From positions 186,001-250,000 of the forward strand of contig NZ_FOVH01000007.1 of assembly GCF_900115095.1 (NCBI RefSeq): a DNA stretch of 64,000 nucleotides. The letters are read 5' to 3'. Source of the DNA: Actinomadura madurae. Lineage in GTDB: Bacteria > Actinomycetota > Actinomycetes > Streptosporangiales > Streptosporangiaceae. This document shows, piece after piece, positions 1-8,843 of the stretch. A model generated the notes under the pieces. That model had not been told where the DNA came from. It did not search any database and worked only from the letters and a program-made list of their open reading frames with translations. Each line of letters opens with the position of its first letter. The stretch's first letter is position 1. The position numbers and the translations under genes are program-made.

Positions 1-1
1 C

Positions 2-232
2 GGTGAGCAGTACTCCACCATCAACAAGGACACCCGCAAGCTCGTCGCGGAGACCGTGAACATGGTCAAGTCCCTGCAGGGCGGCGGAAAGCCCCAGATC
101 AACGACACCAAGTCCTACAACAACGGCGTCAAGGTGGTCCCCGCGTTCCTGCTCCCGCCGGTCATCGTGACCAAGGAGAACGCCGGCCAGGCGTACGCCG
201 ACGACCCCAAGCTCGCCCCGCTCACCAAGTAG
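2..232 (+). CDS. Sugar ABC transporter substrate-binding protein, C-terminal part
   Basis: The frame is open from the window edge and ends with TAG at 230-232. About 76 residues remain. The C-terminal pattern (a Tyr-Ser-Thr stretch followed by Val-Val-Pro-Ala-Phe-Leu-Leu-Pro-Pro-Val and a short Lys-rich end) resembles the periplasmic monosaccharide-binding proteins of the ChvE/XylF type. In these the last strand carries a conserved 'PV.V..EN' segment, seen here as PPVIVTKENA. The start, the lipobox and the rest of the transporter lie outside the window. The family is inferred from this short tail only, so the ligand cannot be named. Confidence 0.65.
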   Translation, partial: GEQYSTINKDTRKLVAETVNMVKSLQGGGKPQINDTKSYNNGVKVVPAFLLPPVIVTKENAGQAYADDPKLAPLTK

Positions 233-237
233 GCGGC

Positions 238-277
238 CGGACGGTCCGGCGGGGCATCGGCCCCGCCGGACCGTCCG
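238..277 (+). terminator. Strong hairpin after the binding-protein gene
   Basis: An 18-bp perfect stem (238-255 with 260-277) closes a 4-nt loop 5 bp after the stop codon. There is no T-tract, as is common for terminators in very GC-rich actinobacteria. It separates the transporter gene from the regulator that follows. Confidence 0.75.
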
Positions 278-341
278 CCCGGCGAATCCGGGCACCGGCC
301 GTCCGATCTCGTCCGAATTCGTCCGGCCGGTTGTCGGGAGG

Positions 342-1133
342 GTGGAACGCGCGTTCGATGCCGCTATGGTCGAGTTCGCGAGATCCAGCGAAGGTATGCG
401 CGCCGCACAGGTCATCTCCGTCGGTCTGCTGGGCCCGTTCTTCGTGGCGGTGAACGGCCGCCCGACGGCGCCGACGGCCGGAAGGCTGCGCGTCCTGCTG
501 GCCGTCATGGCCCTGTCGCCGGGCCAGGCGGTGACGGTCGACCGCCTCGCGGCGGCGGCGTGGGGAGAGGAAGACCGCCCGCACAACGTGCGGCGCAGCG
601 TGCAGACGTACATCGCCCGGCTGAGAAGCCGGTTCGGCGCCGCGGCGATCGGTTCGACCGCCGGCGGCTATGTCCTGTGCACCGAGCCCGGGAACGTCGA
701 CTCCCTCCGGTTCCTCAACATCCTGAGCAGAGCCGGTACGGCGGCCACCGCCGAGGCCGAGCGCGCGTTGCTCGCCGAGGCGCTCGACCTGTGGCGCGGA
801 GAGCCCCTGGAGGGGGTGCCGTCCGCCCGGCTCCGGGAATCGGAGGCGCCCTGGCTGCTCGAACGCTACCTCACCGCTCTGGAACGGCGGATCGACCTGG
901 ATCTCGCCGCCGGCCGGCACAGGGAGCTGATCTTGGAGCTGAGCGAACTGGCCGCGCGATATCCGCTGCGGGAACCCCTGTGGTCGCGCCTGCTCATCGC
1001 CCTCGGCCGGTCCGGACGCCGCGCCGACGCGCTGACGCGGTACGAGACGATCCGCACGCGGCTCTCCGGCGAACTGGGCGTGGACCCGGATCCGGACCTG
1101 CAGCGGACGTACATCGAGTTGCTGGCGCGGTAG
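342..1133 (+). CDS. SARP-family transcriptional regulator (winged helix + BTAD)
   Basis: A DNA-binding activator of the AfsR/RedD (SARP) type. Residues about 24-115 form an OmpR-like winged helix beginning VGLLGPF, with LRVLLAVMALSPGQAVTVDRL and the wing AWGEEDRPHNVRRSVQTYIARLR. Residues about 120-260 form the bacterial transcriptional activation domain, ending in ELGVDPDPDLQRTYIELL. At up to 263 residues it is a short SARP with no NB-ARC or TPR extension. The start is uncertain: GTG at 342 sits directly on a GGGAGG, and ATG at 366 or 396 would also leave the winged helix intact. SARPs often control secondary metabolism, but no biosynthetic cluster is adjacent. Confidence 0.85.
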   Translation: MERAFDAAMVEFARSSEGMRAAQVISVGLLGPFFVAVNGRPTAPTAGRLRVLLAVMALSPGQAVTVDRLAAAAWGEEDRPHNVRRSVQTYIARLRSRFGAAAIGSTAGGYVLCTEPGNVDSLRFLNILSRAGTAATAEAERALLAEALDLWRGEPLEGVPSARLRESEAPWLLERYLTALERRIDLDLAAGRHRELILELSELAARYPLREPLWSRLLIALGRSGRRADALTRYETIRTRLSGELGVDPDPDLQRTYIELLAR

Positions 1134-1186
1134 CCGGTGGGCTCGGGAGCTTGGCAAGGTGTGCGGCCGCAGATAGCCTCTCCGCC

Positions 1187-1567
1187 ATGCATCGCAGCCG
1201 CGTGGTCGGGATCCTCATCGACACCCCCGCCACTGAGGTTGGCGCGGCGGTGGACTTCTGGTCCGCGGCGCTGGGCGTTCCCGCCCGGCCCGCGCCGGGC
1301 GAAGAGCAGTTCACCGTCCTCGACCGTGCCGTCCCCGGTCTGTTCACCGTCGTCCAGTCGGTCGACGACGTGCCGCGCTACCACATCGACATCGAGACCG
1401 ACGACCTGGCGGCGGAGGTCGCCCGCCTGACGGCGCTGGGCGCGGAACCGGAGTCCCGCTGGCAGGACGCCCACACACTGCGCGCGCCAGGCGGCCACCT
1501 GCTCTGCGTGGTACCCGTGCACAGCGATCCCGAGACGTTCGCCGGCTCGGCTCGCACCTGGCCGTAA
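1187..1567 (+). CDS. VOC/glyoxalase-like protein
   Basis: A 126-residue protein with one pair of vicinal-oxygen-chelate modules. It has an N-terminal beta strand (VVGILIDT), AVDFWSAALGVPARP, a central HIDIETDDLAAEVARLTALGAE and the closing strand LRAPGGHLLCVVPV. This size and order match small Glyoxalase_6-type proteins. Such proteins act as dimers and may bind a metal or simply sequester small ligands; the substrate cannot be read from sequence. The ATG at 1187 was chosen because the protein starts at the first VOC strand from there. It follows the SARP gene by about 50 bp on the same strand and could be co-transcribed. Confidence 0.8.
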   Translation: MHRSRVVGILIDTPATEVGAAVDFWSAALGVPARPAPGEEQFTVLDRAVPGLFTVVQSVDDVPRYHIDIETDDLAAEVARLTALGAEPESRWQDAHTLRAPGGHLLCVVPVHSDPETFAGSARTWP

Positions 1568-1969
1568 GGCCGCTCCCGCCGAGGCCATCGTCCCGGGTGC
1601 CGGGCGAGCGGAAACCCCGCCATCCGGGTTCGGGTAGCCGTATGGGTATTTCTACCCTCCCCGTGCCCGCCGGTCCCGAGCATGCTGGTGGCAACGCAGG
1701 AACCGACCGCGACTCCAGCGCCGGGGAGAGCGAACCGGGTGCCGGTGTCAGCCGTCCCGCCATGTGCGCACGCACCCGATCACGCAAGCGCGCTCGCCGT
1801 CCGAGACCCTGGGCGGGTGCGGGCCCGGCCGGCACCGGGGTCGTGATCTCCGGCGGCTGCCGGAGCCGCCGTCCCGGAGGGGACACCGCCTACCGCGCGC
1901 CGGCCTGGTGTGCCCGCCGCGGCGGCGGTGCCCGGCGCCGTGTTCCCGACCCGTCCTTGGAGCGGCTTG
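1568..1969 (+). other. Intergenic region with repeated GGGTA hairpin
   Basis: About 400 bp without a credible gene. At 1632-1657 lie two GGGTA copies (1632-1636 and 1644-1648) and one inverted TACCC (1653-1657). The second copy and the inverted copy form a 5-bp stem with a TTTC loop. This is one of few A/T-containing islands in the gap and may be a promoter or operator element for the downstream gene. No regulator is assigned. Confidence 0.35.
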
Positions 1970-2887
1970 ATGACCCACAGCACGGAGAACTTCCCTCTCT
2001 GGGGCGATGTGGCCTCCGTCATGGTGGAGGAGCCCGGCCGTCTCGGCGCCGCCCGGCGGGCCGTCGATCGGGTGATCCGCGACATCGACGCCGCGTGCGG
2101 CGCCCGCCGCGACGCGGACCTGGCCCGGGTCAACGCCGCCGCCGGCCGTCCGGTACGGATCGGCGCCACCTTCCTCGCGGTGCTGTGGACGGCCCTGCAC
2201 GCCTGCGAGCTGACCGGCGGGCTGGTCGATCCCCTCGTCCGCGCCGGCGGTGCCGCGAGCGGGACGGTCGTGATCGACGACCCGCCGGGAACGGTGACGA
2301 TCCCGGCGGGGACGACCCTCGACCTGTGGGGCATGGCGGTGGCGTTCGCCGCCGACCGGGCCGCCGAGGCCGCCGCCGGGGAGGCCGGCTGCGGCGTCTG
2401 CGTCTGCTTCCCCGGCAGCGTCGCCACCGCGGGCAGGCTCCCGGAGGCGGGCTGGCCGGTCCACATGGCCGGCGGACACGGCCGGCCGCATCGCGACGAG
2501 CCCTGCCGCGGGCAGAAGATCGTGTTGCGGGCTCCCGGCCTGGCCACCTCGTTCCTGCCCGCGCCGGGCCGGCCGGCACGCCGCCTGCGGGCCACCCCGA
2601 CAAGGCTGCCGCGCAGCGCTCCGCGCACCGGCCGCGCATGGCCCGCGGCCCACGAGCGGCGGCCGTGGCACGCGGTCTCGGTCATCGGCCTGTGCTGCGT
2701 CGCCGCGAAGGCCGCCAGCATCGCCGCACTCGCGGCCGGGAACGCCGCCGCCACGTGGCTGGGTTCCCGCGACCTGCGGGCGCGGATGGTGGACGCCGAC
2801 GGCGAGGTGACCACCGTCGGGAACTGGCCCGCCTGCCCGTCCCGGCCGCCGGTGGCATCGAAGCGCCGGCCGGCCCTCAGTTGCTGA
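1970..2887 (+). CDS. ApbE-like FAD:protein FMN transferase homologue, catalytic motifs degraded
   Basis: 305 residues from an ATG preceded by GGAGC. The ApbE scaffold is recognisable: DLARVNAAAGRPV (usual ELSRLN segment), ACELTGGLVDPLV (usual AF/DP segment), DLWGMAVAFAADRAAEAA (usual DLGGIAKGYA.D) and a C-terminal VSVIGLCCVAAKAASIAAL (usual V.V....AD..AT). ApbE proteins move FMN onto Thr of target proteins using Mg2+ and FAD. Here key positions differ: the DPRTG motif reads APRTG, DLGGIAKG reads DLWGMAVA, and the GGD loop reads PGS. It is therefore probably inactive, specialised, or decaying. No membrane target protein with a flavinylation motif is nearby. Its last 11 bp overlap the convergent gene. 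Confidence 0.6.
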   Translation: MTHSTENFPLWGDVASVMVEEPGRLGAARRAVDRVIRDIDAACGARRDADLARVNAAAGRPVRIGATFLAVLWTALHACELTGGLVDPLVRAGGAASGTVVIDDPPGTVTIPAGTTLDLWGMAVAFAADRAAEAAAGEAGCGVCVCFPGSVATAGRLPEAGWPVHMAGGHGRPHRDEPCRGQKIVLRAPGLATSFLPAPGRPARRLRATPTRLPRSAPRTGRAWPAAHERRPWHAVSVIGLCCVAAKAASIAALAAGNAAATWLGSRDLRARMVDADGEVTTVGNWPACPSRPPVASKRRPALSC

Positions 2888-4943
2888 TCGCGTAGGAGAC
2901 GGCGGCGTCCAGGCTCAGCCTCGCACCCGAGTCGTAGGCCGCGTCGAACACCGGCCCCCCGAGTTCCCGGCGGGCCCGGGCATCGCAGTCCCGGTGGGAG
3001 CGCGTGAAGACCTGCAGCCCGAGAGGCGGGATGTCGAACGCCCGCCAGAGCCGGCCCGCCGCGCCCAGCAGCCGGGCGGCCCTGTCGTGGTGCCCCTGCG
3101 CGCAGGCGGTCCACGCGAGGGCCTCCAGACACTGGATCAGCCCCCACCGGTCGCTGATCTCGGTGAGCAGGGTGGCCGCCTGGCGCATCCTGGCCCCGGT
3201 CAGGGCCAGGTCCCCCTGCCACCAGGCCGCGTAACCCAGGGTGATCAGCGCGTACGCCTCGAAGATGTGCGCCCGGTGGGCCTCGGCCAGGGCGAGGAGC
3301 TCCTCCCCCAGGGCCGCGGCCTGCCCCGGGCTGTGGGCGGCCACGCCGAACGAGGCGGCATAGTGCAGGTTCACGGCGACGGCGTCCAGGTCGTCACGGG
3401 CGCGGTGACGGGTACGCGCGTCCTCCAGAAGCGCGAAGCCCCGGCCGGTGTCCCCTTCGGCCAGCGCCACCACCCCGCGGGCCTGGAGGCAGAACGCGAA
3501 CGCCGCCTCGTCGCCGCAGCCTTCGGCGGCGGCGCCGCACTCGTCCGCACGCCGCCTCGCCGCGTCGAGATCGTTCTGGTAGGCGGCGAGCAGGACGTTG
3601 ACCCACAGGCCCATGGCGCGGTCGCCGGCGGCCGGGCGCGCCAGTTCGATCGAGCGTTCCAGCCAATCGCGGCCCTCGTTGATGGCACCCGAGAGCAGCC
3701 ACGCCGCCCACAGGCAGATCGCGATCCGCAATGCGGACGGGGCGTCGTGCCGAAGGCACAGATCCAGCGCCAGGCGCAGGTTCGGAATCTCCGCCAGTGT
3801 CGCCCGGTACCGATCGAACTCGTCGGGGACCAGCAGATCGATCCGGTTCTGCTCGGCCAGCCGCCGGTAGTGGTCGCGGTACCGCCGGTGCAGGGCCGGC
3901 GCGTCCCCCGGCGCCAGCCGCTCGCGGCCGTAGGCACGGATGCTCTCCAGCATGCGGTAGCGGCTGCGGCCGTCGCCGCGGACGCTGATCAGGACGGACT
4001 TGTCGACCAGCCCGGAGATCAGGTCGAGGATGTCCTCGGGTTCGAGCCCGTTGCCCGAGCAGACCGCTTCGGTGTCCTCCAGATCCGCCCCGCCGGGGAA
4101 CACCGCCAGCCGCGCCCACAGCCGTTGCTCACCGGGCGTGCACAGCCCGAAGCTCCAGTCGATGGTCGCGTACAGGGTGCGGTGCCGCGGCAGCAGCGCG
4201 GTGTCGGGGCTGGCGAGCAGGTCGAAGCGCCGATCGAGCTCGCCCGCCAGCTCCCTCAGCGGCATCGTCCGCAGCCGCGCGGCGGCGAGTTCGATGGCCA
4301 GCGGGAGCCCGTCCAGGCGCCGGCACAGCCCGGCGACCTCCGGCGCCGTCGCCGCGTCCACCGTGAAGCCCGGCCGCGCCCGGGCCGCCCGTTCGGCGAA
4401 CAGGGCGACCGCATCGCTGCGCAGGATCTCCTGGACGGCCGTGCCGGCCGGCGGGACGGTGAGCGGCGGCACCACCAGCACCTGCTCGCCCGCCACTCCG
4501 AGTGCCTGCCTGCTGGTGGTGAGGATCCGCAGCCGCGGCGCACCGCTCAGCAGCCTGGCGGCCAGCTCGGCGCACTCCTGCAGCAGGTGCTCGCAGTTGT
4601 CCAGGACGAGGAGGAGGCGTTTGTCGGCAAGGTGATCCACCAGGGCCGGCAGAGACCGCCGGCCCGTGTCGCGCAGTCCCAGCGCGGCCGCCACCGTCGT
4701 CTCCAGCAGGCGACCGTCACGCACCATGGCCAGATCCACGATCTGGACCCCGGCCGGGAACCGCGTCCGCAGCGTCGAGGCCACCTGAAGCGCCAGGCGG
4801 GTCTTGCCGACGCCGCCGACGCCGGTCAACGTCAGCAGCCGCGTGCCGGGCAGCAGGTACCGCGCCTTCGCGAGCTCCCGGACGCGTCCGACGAAGGCGG
4901 AACCGTCCGCCGCCCGGTCCGGCATGGTGCCGTGTTCAGACAT
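2877..4943 (-). CDS. LuxR-type ATPase/TPR regulator lacking the DNA-binding domain
   Basis: 688 residues. Walker A is GVGGVGKTRLA near residue 42, Walker B is LLLVLDNCEHLL, followed by a sensor-type LTTSRQALGVAGE and a conserved RLDGLPLAIELAAARLR. A long TPR-like half follows. This is the architecture of large AAA/NB-ARC actinobacterial regulators related to MalT/AfsR. It stops at DAAVSYAISN, exactly where its downstream-reading paralogue (4953-7313) continues through a linker into a LuxR helix-turn-helix. The output domain is therefore missing. It follows that paralogue by 9 bp on the same strand, so the two are one operon. It could act by binding the paralogue or a ligand. Start ATG at 4943. 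Confidence 0.85.
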   Translation of the reverse strand: MSEHGTMPDRAADGSAFVGRVRELAKARYLLPGTRLLTLTGVGGVGKTRLALQVASTLRTRFPAGVQIVDLAMVRDGRLLETTVAAALGLRDTGRRSLPALVDHLADKRLLLVLDNCEHLLQECAELAARLLSGAPRLRILTTSRQALGVAGEQVLVVPPLTVPPAGTAVQEILRSDAVALFAERAARARPGFTVDAATAPEVAGLCRRLDGLPLAIELAAARLRTMPLRELAGELDRRFDLLASPDTALLPRHRTLYATIDWSFGLCTPGEQRLWARLAVFPGGADLEDTEAVCSGNGLEPEDILDLISGLVDKSVLISVRGDGRSRYRMLESIRAYGRERLAPGDAPALHRRYRDHYRRLAEQNRIDLLVPDEFDRYRATLAEIPNLRLALDLCLRHDAPSALRIAICLWAAWLLSGAINEGRDWLERSIELARPAAGDRAMGLWVNVLLAAYQNDLDAARRRADECGAAAEGCGDEAAFAFCLQARGVVALAEGDTGRGFALLEDARTRHRARDDLDAVAVNLHYAASFGVAAHSPGQAAALGEELLALAEAHRAHIFEAYALITLGYAAWWQGDLALTGARMRQAATLLTEISDRWGLIQCLEALAWTACAQGHHDRAARLLGAAGRLWRAFDIPPLGLQVFTRSHRDCDARARRELGGPVFDAAYDSGARLSLDAAVSYAISN

Positions 4944-4952
4944 GGCGCCCCG

Positions 4953-7313
4953 TCACCCGTCAGGCCCCGCCCCGGCGGCCCTGTCGTGATCGTTGATCCA
5001 GCCGGCGATCTGCACCCGCGAGTTGAACCCGAGCTTGTTCATGATGTGCTCGATGTGCCCCTCCACGGTGCGCTGGGAGATCACCAGTGCGGCGGCGATC
5101 CTCTTGTTGCTCTCCCCCTCCGCGACGAGCCGGGCGATCTGCGTTTCCCGGGGTGTCAGCGGGGAGGAGCGGCCGGCGTCGCGGTCCGGCGCGTCCGGGG
5201 CCGCGGTCTCCTGCAGCGCGTAGGCGAGCCCGTCCTCGCCGGGCAGCGCCGCGCCGCGGTCGAACTCCGTGCGGAACGCCGACGGGCCGAGCACCCGGCG
5301 GGTGTCGTCCACGCAGGCGTCGTGGTAACGCATCAGGTGCCCGTATCCGGACAGGACCGCGCCGACCGCCTCCCACACCGCCTGGGCGATCCCGAGCAGC
5401 CGGGCCGCCCGGGTGAACCGCCGCTCGCCGGCGGCGACCCAGGCCAGCACCTCCAGATTGACCCCGAGGCCCAGAGGATCGCCGAGCGCGCGGTTGAAGC
5501 GCAGGCTCTCCCGCTCCATCGAGGTGGCGCGGGCGGCGTCGCCCTGCCGCCACAGCTCCACCCCCAGGGCCATCATGGCGTACGCCCTGTGCCAGCCCTC
5601 GCCGTGCGCCTCGCACACCGCGATGCCCTGCTCGCCGATCGAGACGGCGAGCGCCGAGTCGCCCAGAAAGGAGTGCGCGAGCGAGAGCCTGATGAGCGCC
5701 AGCGCATGGCCGACCGGGTCCCCCGTGGCGGTGTGACGTTCCACCGCCTCCTTGTAGAGGTCGATCGCGGTGCCGGCGTCCTGCCGGAACATGGCGATCA
5801 TCCCGCAGTACAGCGCCACGTAGCCCAGGATCTCCTCCCGGCCCAGCCGCTCCCCGATCGCCCGGCTCTCCCGCAGCATCGCGGCGGCGCCGTCCAGGTC
5901 GCCCTGAATGATCGCCAGCCAGCTGGTGGACCACAGCGCCCTGGCCCGGACCTCGGTCGCCGCGAGGTCCATGGCCAGCGCCCGGTCCATCCAGTCGCGT
6001 CCCTCGGTCAGGTAGAAACTGGTGATCCAGTGGTAGAGCAGGTCGGCGCCCATCCCCAGGGCGACCTCGACCTCGGCCGGGTCGGCGAGGCAGTACTCCA
6101 GCGCGGCGCGCAGATTGGCGTGCTCGACCCGGAGCCTTTCGAGCCAGGCCGTCTGGTCGGGGCCGAACAGCCTGCGGCGGCCCTCGGCCGCCATCCACCG
6201 GTAGAAGTCGCGGTGGCCGCGCCGGAACCGCGCCGACTCCCCGGATTCGGCGAGCCGCTCCCGGCCGTACTGCCGGATGCTCTCCAGCAGCCGGTACCGG
6301 ACGACGCCCCCATGGTCCTCACGGCTCAGGATGGACTTCTCCACCAGGGCGGAGACCAGGTCGACGACCTCCGCCCGGGAGATCCGGCCGCCTGCGCACA
6401 CCTCCTCGGCCGCCTCCAGGTCGCAGCCGCCGGTGAAGACCGACATCCTCGCCCACAGCACACGCTCCTGCTCGGTGCAGAGCAGGTGGCTCCAGTCGAT
6501 CAGCGCGCGCAGCGTCTGGTGCCGGGGCAGTACCGCCCGCGATCCCCCGGTGAGCAGCCGGAAACGATCGTCGAGCCGCTCCAGCAGCTGCTCCACCGAC
6601 AGCACCCGGAGCCGCACCGCCGCCAGCTCGATGGCCAGCGGGAGGCCGTCCAGACGCCGGCAGACCCCCTCCACCGCCGCCCGGTTGGCGTCGGTGACGG
6701 CGAAGTCGGGGACCACCGAACGGGCGCGGTCGGCGAATAGCTGCACCGCCTCCGGCATCGGCGGCGCCCAGCCCGCCCTGGGGGGCGGGTCGAGACCGCT
6801 CAGCGACAGGGGCGGCACCGAGAGCGTCTGCTCGCCGGAGATCCCCAGAACGTGCCGGCTCGTGGCCAGGATGCGCAGCTTCGAGGCCGAGCGCAGCAAC
6901 GTCTCGGCCAGCACCGCGCACTCGTCGTGGAGGTGCTCGCAGTTGTCCAGGACCACCAGCGCGTGCTTGTCCCGCAGGCGCTCCACCAGCACGTCCATCG
7001 GCGGGCGGTGGGAGTGGTCCCTGATCTCCAGTGCCTCCATGACCGTCGTGACCAGCAGCTCCGGCTTCTCCACCTGGGCAAGCTCGACCATCCGCACGCC
7101 GTCCGGGAAGGCCCGCCGCACGGCCGCCGCCGTCTGCGTGGCGAGCCGCGTCTTGCCGACCCCGCCGACCCCCGACAGGGTCACCATCCGCGATTCCGAC
7201 AGCATCCGTCTGACCTCGGCCAGCTCCCGGCGCCGCCCCACGAAGCTCGTCGTGTCCGCGGGCAGCCGCGCCGGCCGATGCCCGTTCGCCGCGCTCGATG
7301 CCGCTGGAGCCAT
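4953..7313 (-). CDS. LuxR-family ATPase/TPR transcriptional regulator
   Basis: 786 residues from the ATG at 7313, which has GAGG six bases upstream; an upstream extension in frame is unlikely to be coding. An N-terminal AAA/NB-ARC module has Walker A GVGGVGKTRLA, Walker B ALVVLDNCEHL, ATSRHVLGISGE and RLDGLPLAIELAAVRLR. A TPR-rich middle follows, and a C-terminal LuxR helix-turn-helix of about 60 residues (LTPRETQIARLVAEGESNKR, then RTVEGHIEHIMNKLGF). The protein probably activates promoters in response to a ligand sensed by the TPR part. It is the first gene of a two-gene operon with a paralogue that lacks the helix-turn-helix. Target genes are unknown. Confidence 0.9.
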   Translation of the reverse strand: MAPAASSAANGHRPARLPADTTSFVGRRRELAEVRRMLSESRMVTLSGVGGVGKTRLATQTAAAVRRAFPDGVRMVELAQVEKPELLVTTVMEALEIRDHSHRPPMDVLVERLRDKHALVVLDNCEHLHDECAVLAETLLRSASKLRILATSRHVLGISGEQTLSVPPLSLSGLDPPPRAGWAPPMPEAVQLFADRARSVVPDFAVTDANRAAVEGVCRRLDGLPLAIELAAVRLRVLSVEQLLERLDDRFRLLTGGSRAVLPRHQTLRALIDWSHLLCTEQERVLWARMSVFTGGCDLEAAEEVCAGGRISRAEVVDLVSALVEKSILSREDHGGVVRYRLLESIRQYGRERLAESGESARFRRGHRDFYRWMAAEGRRRLFGPDQTAWLERLRVEHANLRAALEYCLADPAEVEVALGMGADLLYHWITSFYLTEGRDWMDRALAMDLAATEVRARALWSTSWLAIIQGDLDGAAAMLRESRAIGERLGREEILGYVALYCGMIAMFRQDAGTAIDLYKEAVERHTATGDPVGHALALIRLSLAHSFLGDSALAVSIGEQGIAVCEAHGEGWHRAYAMMALGVELWRQGDAARATSMERESLRFNRALGDPLGLGVNLEVLAWVAAGERRFTRAARLLGIAQAVWEAVGAVLSGYGHLMRYHDACVDDTRRVLGPSAFRTEFDRGAALPGEDGLAYALQETAAPDAPDRDAGRSSPLTPRETQIARLVAEGESNKRIAAALVISQRTVEGHIEHIMNKLGFNSRVQIAGWINDHDRAAGAGPDG

Positions 7314-7580
7314 CACCGCCTCGCACGGCCCGACTCGCACCTCGTCACACCCGATCAGCCACCACCCTAGTGACCCGGCTCGCCCATACACGGCCATGCA
7401 CCGGTCAAAACGGTTCCATCGAATGCAACGACAGACGATCACGGCGGGTCCACGCCCGAGGCGCGGAGGTCTGCATCCGGACGTGCAGCCCGGGATGGGC
7501 CGCCGCGAGCACCAGCCGCCGGGACCCGCGCAGGACGAGCCGGACTTCGAGGCGGCGTTCGAGGCGGCGTTCGAGCGCGT

Positions 7581-7603
7581 CCACCGGCGAACGGCTCCGG
7601 TGG
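7581..7603 (-). terminator. Weak hairpin after the conservon
   Basis: CCACCGG at 7581-7587 pairs with CCGGTGG at 7597-7603 around a 9-nt loop. It lies 5 bp beyond the stop codon of the last conservon gene. There is no T-tract; it is a plausible but weak end of the cvn transcript. Nothing else is seen between 7314 and 7607 except a short tandem GAGGCGGCGTTC duplication. Confidence 0.4.
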
Positions 7604-7607
7604 CGCC

Positions 7608-8843
7608 TCAGTGGGCGGTCATGGCCGGGCTGAACCTGACCGGCAGGGAGGCCAGGCGGCGGACCCAGAAGGACGGGAGCCACAGCAGCTCGTCGGGTTC
7701 GACCGCGAGCTCGATGTCGGGCAGCCGGTCGAGCAGCACCTCGATCGCCGTCCTGGCGATGACCTCGGCGAGCTCCGGGGCCGGGAAGGGGCATCCGTGG
7801 TCGCCGTGCCCGAACGACAGGTGGGCGCGGTTGCCCGCGCCCATGCCCTGCGCGGGCGGCTGGACCTGGGGGTCGGCGTTCGCCGCGGCCCACCCCAGGA
7901 TCAGCATGTCCCCGGGGCGGATCCTGCGCCCGCCCAGCTCGCAGGCGTGCACGGCGAAGCGGCCGATGTTGTTCTGGGACGGCGTGTCCTCCCACAGCAC
8001 CTGGTTGAGCGCCTGCGTGACGCTGCCGCGGCCGCCCTGGAGAGTCACGGCGAACTGGTCGTCGACCAGCATCAGCCGCAGCGTGTTGCCGATCCAGTGG
8101 CCGGTGGGCAGGTGCCCGGCGCTGATCATGGGGATCAGGTCGCTGACCAGCTCGTCGACGGTGTAGTTCGCGGAGTGCTGGAGCAGGCGGGACGTGACGT
8201 CCGGCCCGGGATGCGCTCTGCGGGACTCGGCCAGCCTGCCCATGGTCTTCTGGAGCCGCTGGTACGCCGAGACGGCGTTCTCGTCGGAGCCCGCCACGTT
8301 CTGGATGTCCCGCATCATGTCCGGCGCATCGGAGTCGGGGACGCCGAAGAGCCCGACCATCACCAGCGGCGGGAGCCGGTCGGCGAACTGGCTGCCGAGG
8401 TCGGCCTCGCCGTCCCCGGCGAACTCGTCGATCAGCTGGTCGGCGATGCGCTCGCAGCTGTTGCTCAGCTCGGTGCGGTCGACGGCGTCGAGCGCGTCGC
8501 TGATCGCCGCGCTGCGGCGCTTGTGGTCCGCGCCCTCGGCCAGCATCACCGACGGGTTCCAGCCCACGAACGGCAGCAGGGACCAGTTCTCGGGCACCAT
8601 GTCCCAGGCGTTCCAGCGGCGGGTGTCGCGGGCGAACAGGCCGGGGTTGGACGTGACGTGGTTGACCTCCCGGTACCCGATCACGTACCAGGCGGGGATG
8701 TCGCCTTCGAGCAGGACGGGCACGACCGGGCCGTGCTCGCGGCGCATCCGCTCGAAGAAGTCCTTCGGCCGCTGGTCGAACTCCTCCCCGTACAGGCGGA
8801 CGGCGTTCTCCTCGGCGGGCGGCCGGCCGGTCTCGTCGGTCAC
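7608..8843 (-). CDS. cvnE: CvnE: conservon cytochrome P450 without ExxR (CYP157-like)
   Basis: 411 residues with the P450 ending: SFGHGDHGCPFPAPELAEVI carries the heme-thiolate Cys. Two otherwise near-universal motifs are absent. The K-helix ExxR position reads NQVLWED, and the I-helix lacks AGxxT (it reads SAGHLPTGHWIGNTL). Loss of ExxR is the hallmark of CYP157 enzymes, which occur as the fifth gene of conservons; here even the first Glu is Asn. It is the last gene of the operon and overlaps cvnD by ATGA (8840-8843). The protein may bind heme and act in signalling or as a partner of the second P450; classical monooxygenase activity is doubtful. Confidence 0.9.
   Translation of the reverse strand: MTDETGRPPAEENAVRLYGEEFDQRPKDFFERMRREHGPVVPVLLEGDIPAWYVIGYREVNHVTSNPGLFARDTRRWNAWDMVPENWSLLPFVGWNPSVMLAEGADHKRRSAAISDALDAVDRTELSNSCERIADQLIDEFAGDGEADLGSQFADRLPPLVMVGLFGVPDSDAPDMMRDIQNVAGSDENAVSAYQRLQKTMGRLAESRRAHPGPDVTSRLLQHSANYTVDELVSDLIPMISAGHLPTGHWIGNTLRLMLVDDQFAVTLQGGRGSVTQALNQVLWEDTPSQNNIGRFAVHACELGGRRIRPGDMLILGWAAANADPQVQPPAQGMGAGNRAHLSFGHGDHGCPFPAPELAEVIARTAIEVLLDRLPDIELAVEPDELLWLPSFWVRRLASLPVRFSPAMTAH

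Noticed and set aside
2994..6740. 1248-codon open frame on the plus strand
   Set aside because: It is antisense to both LuxR-type ATPase genes, which carry Walker motifs in the other strand.
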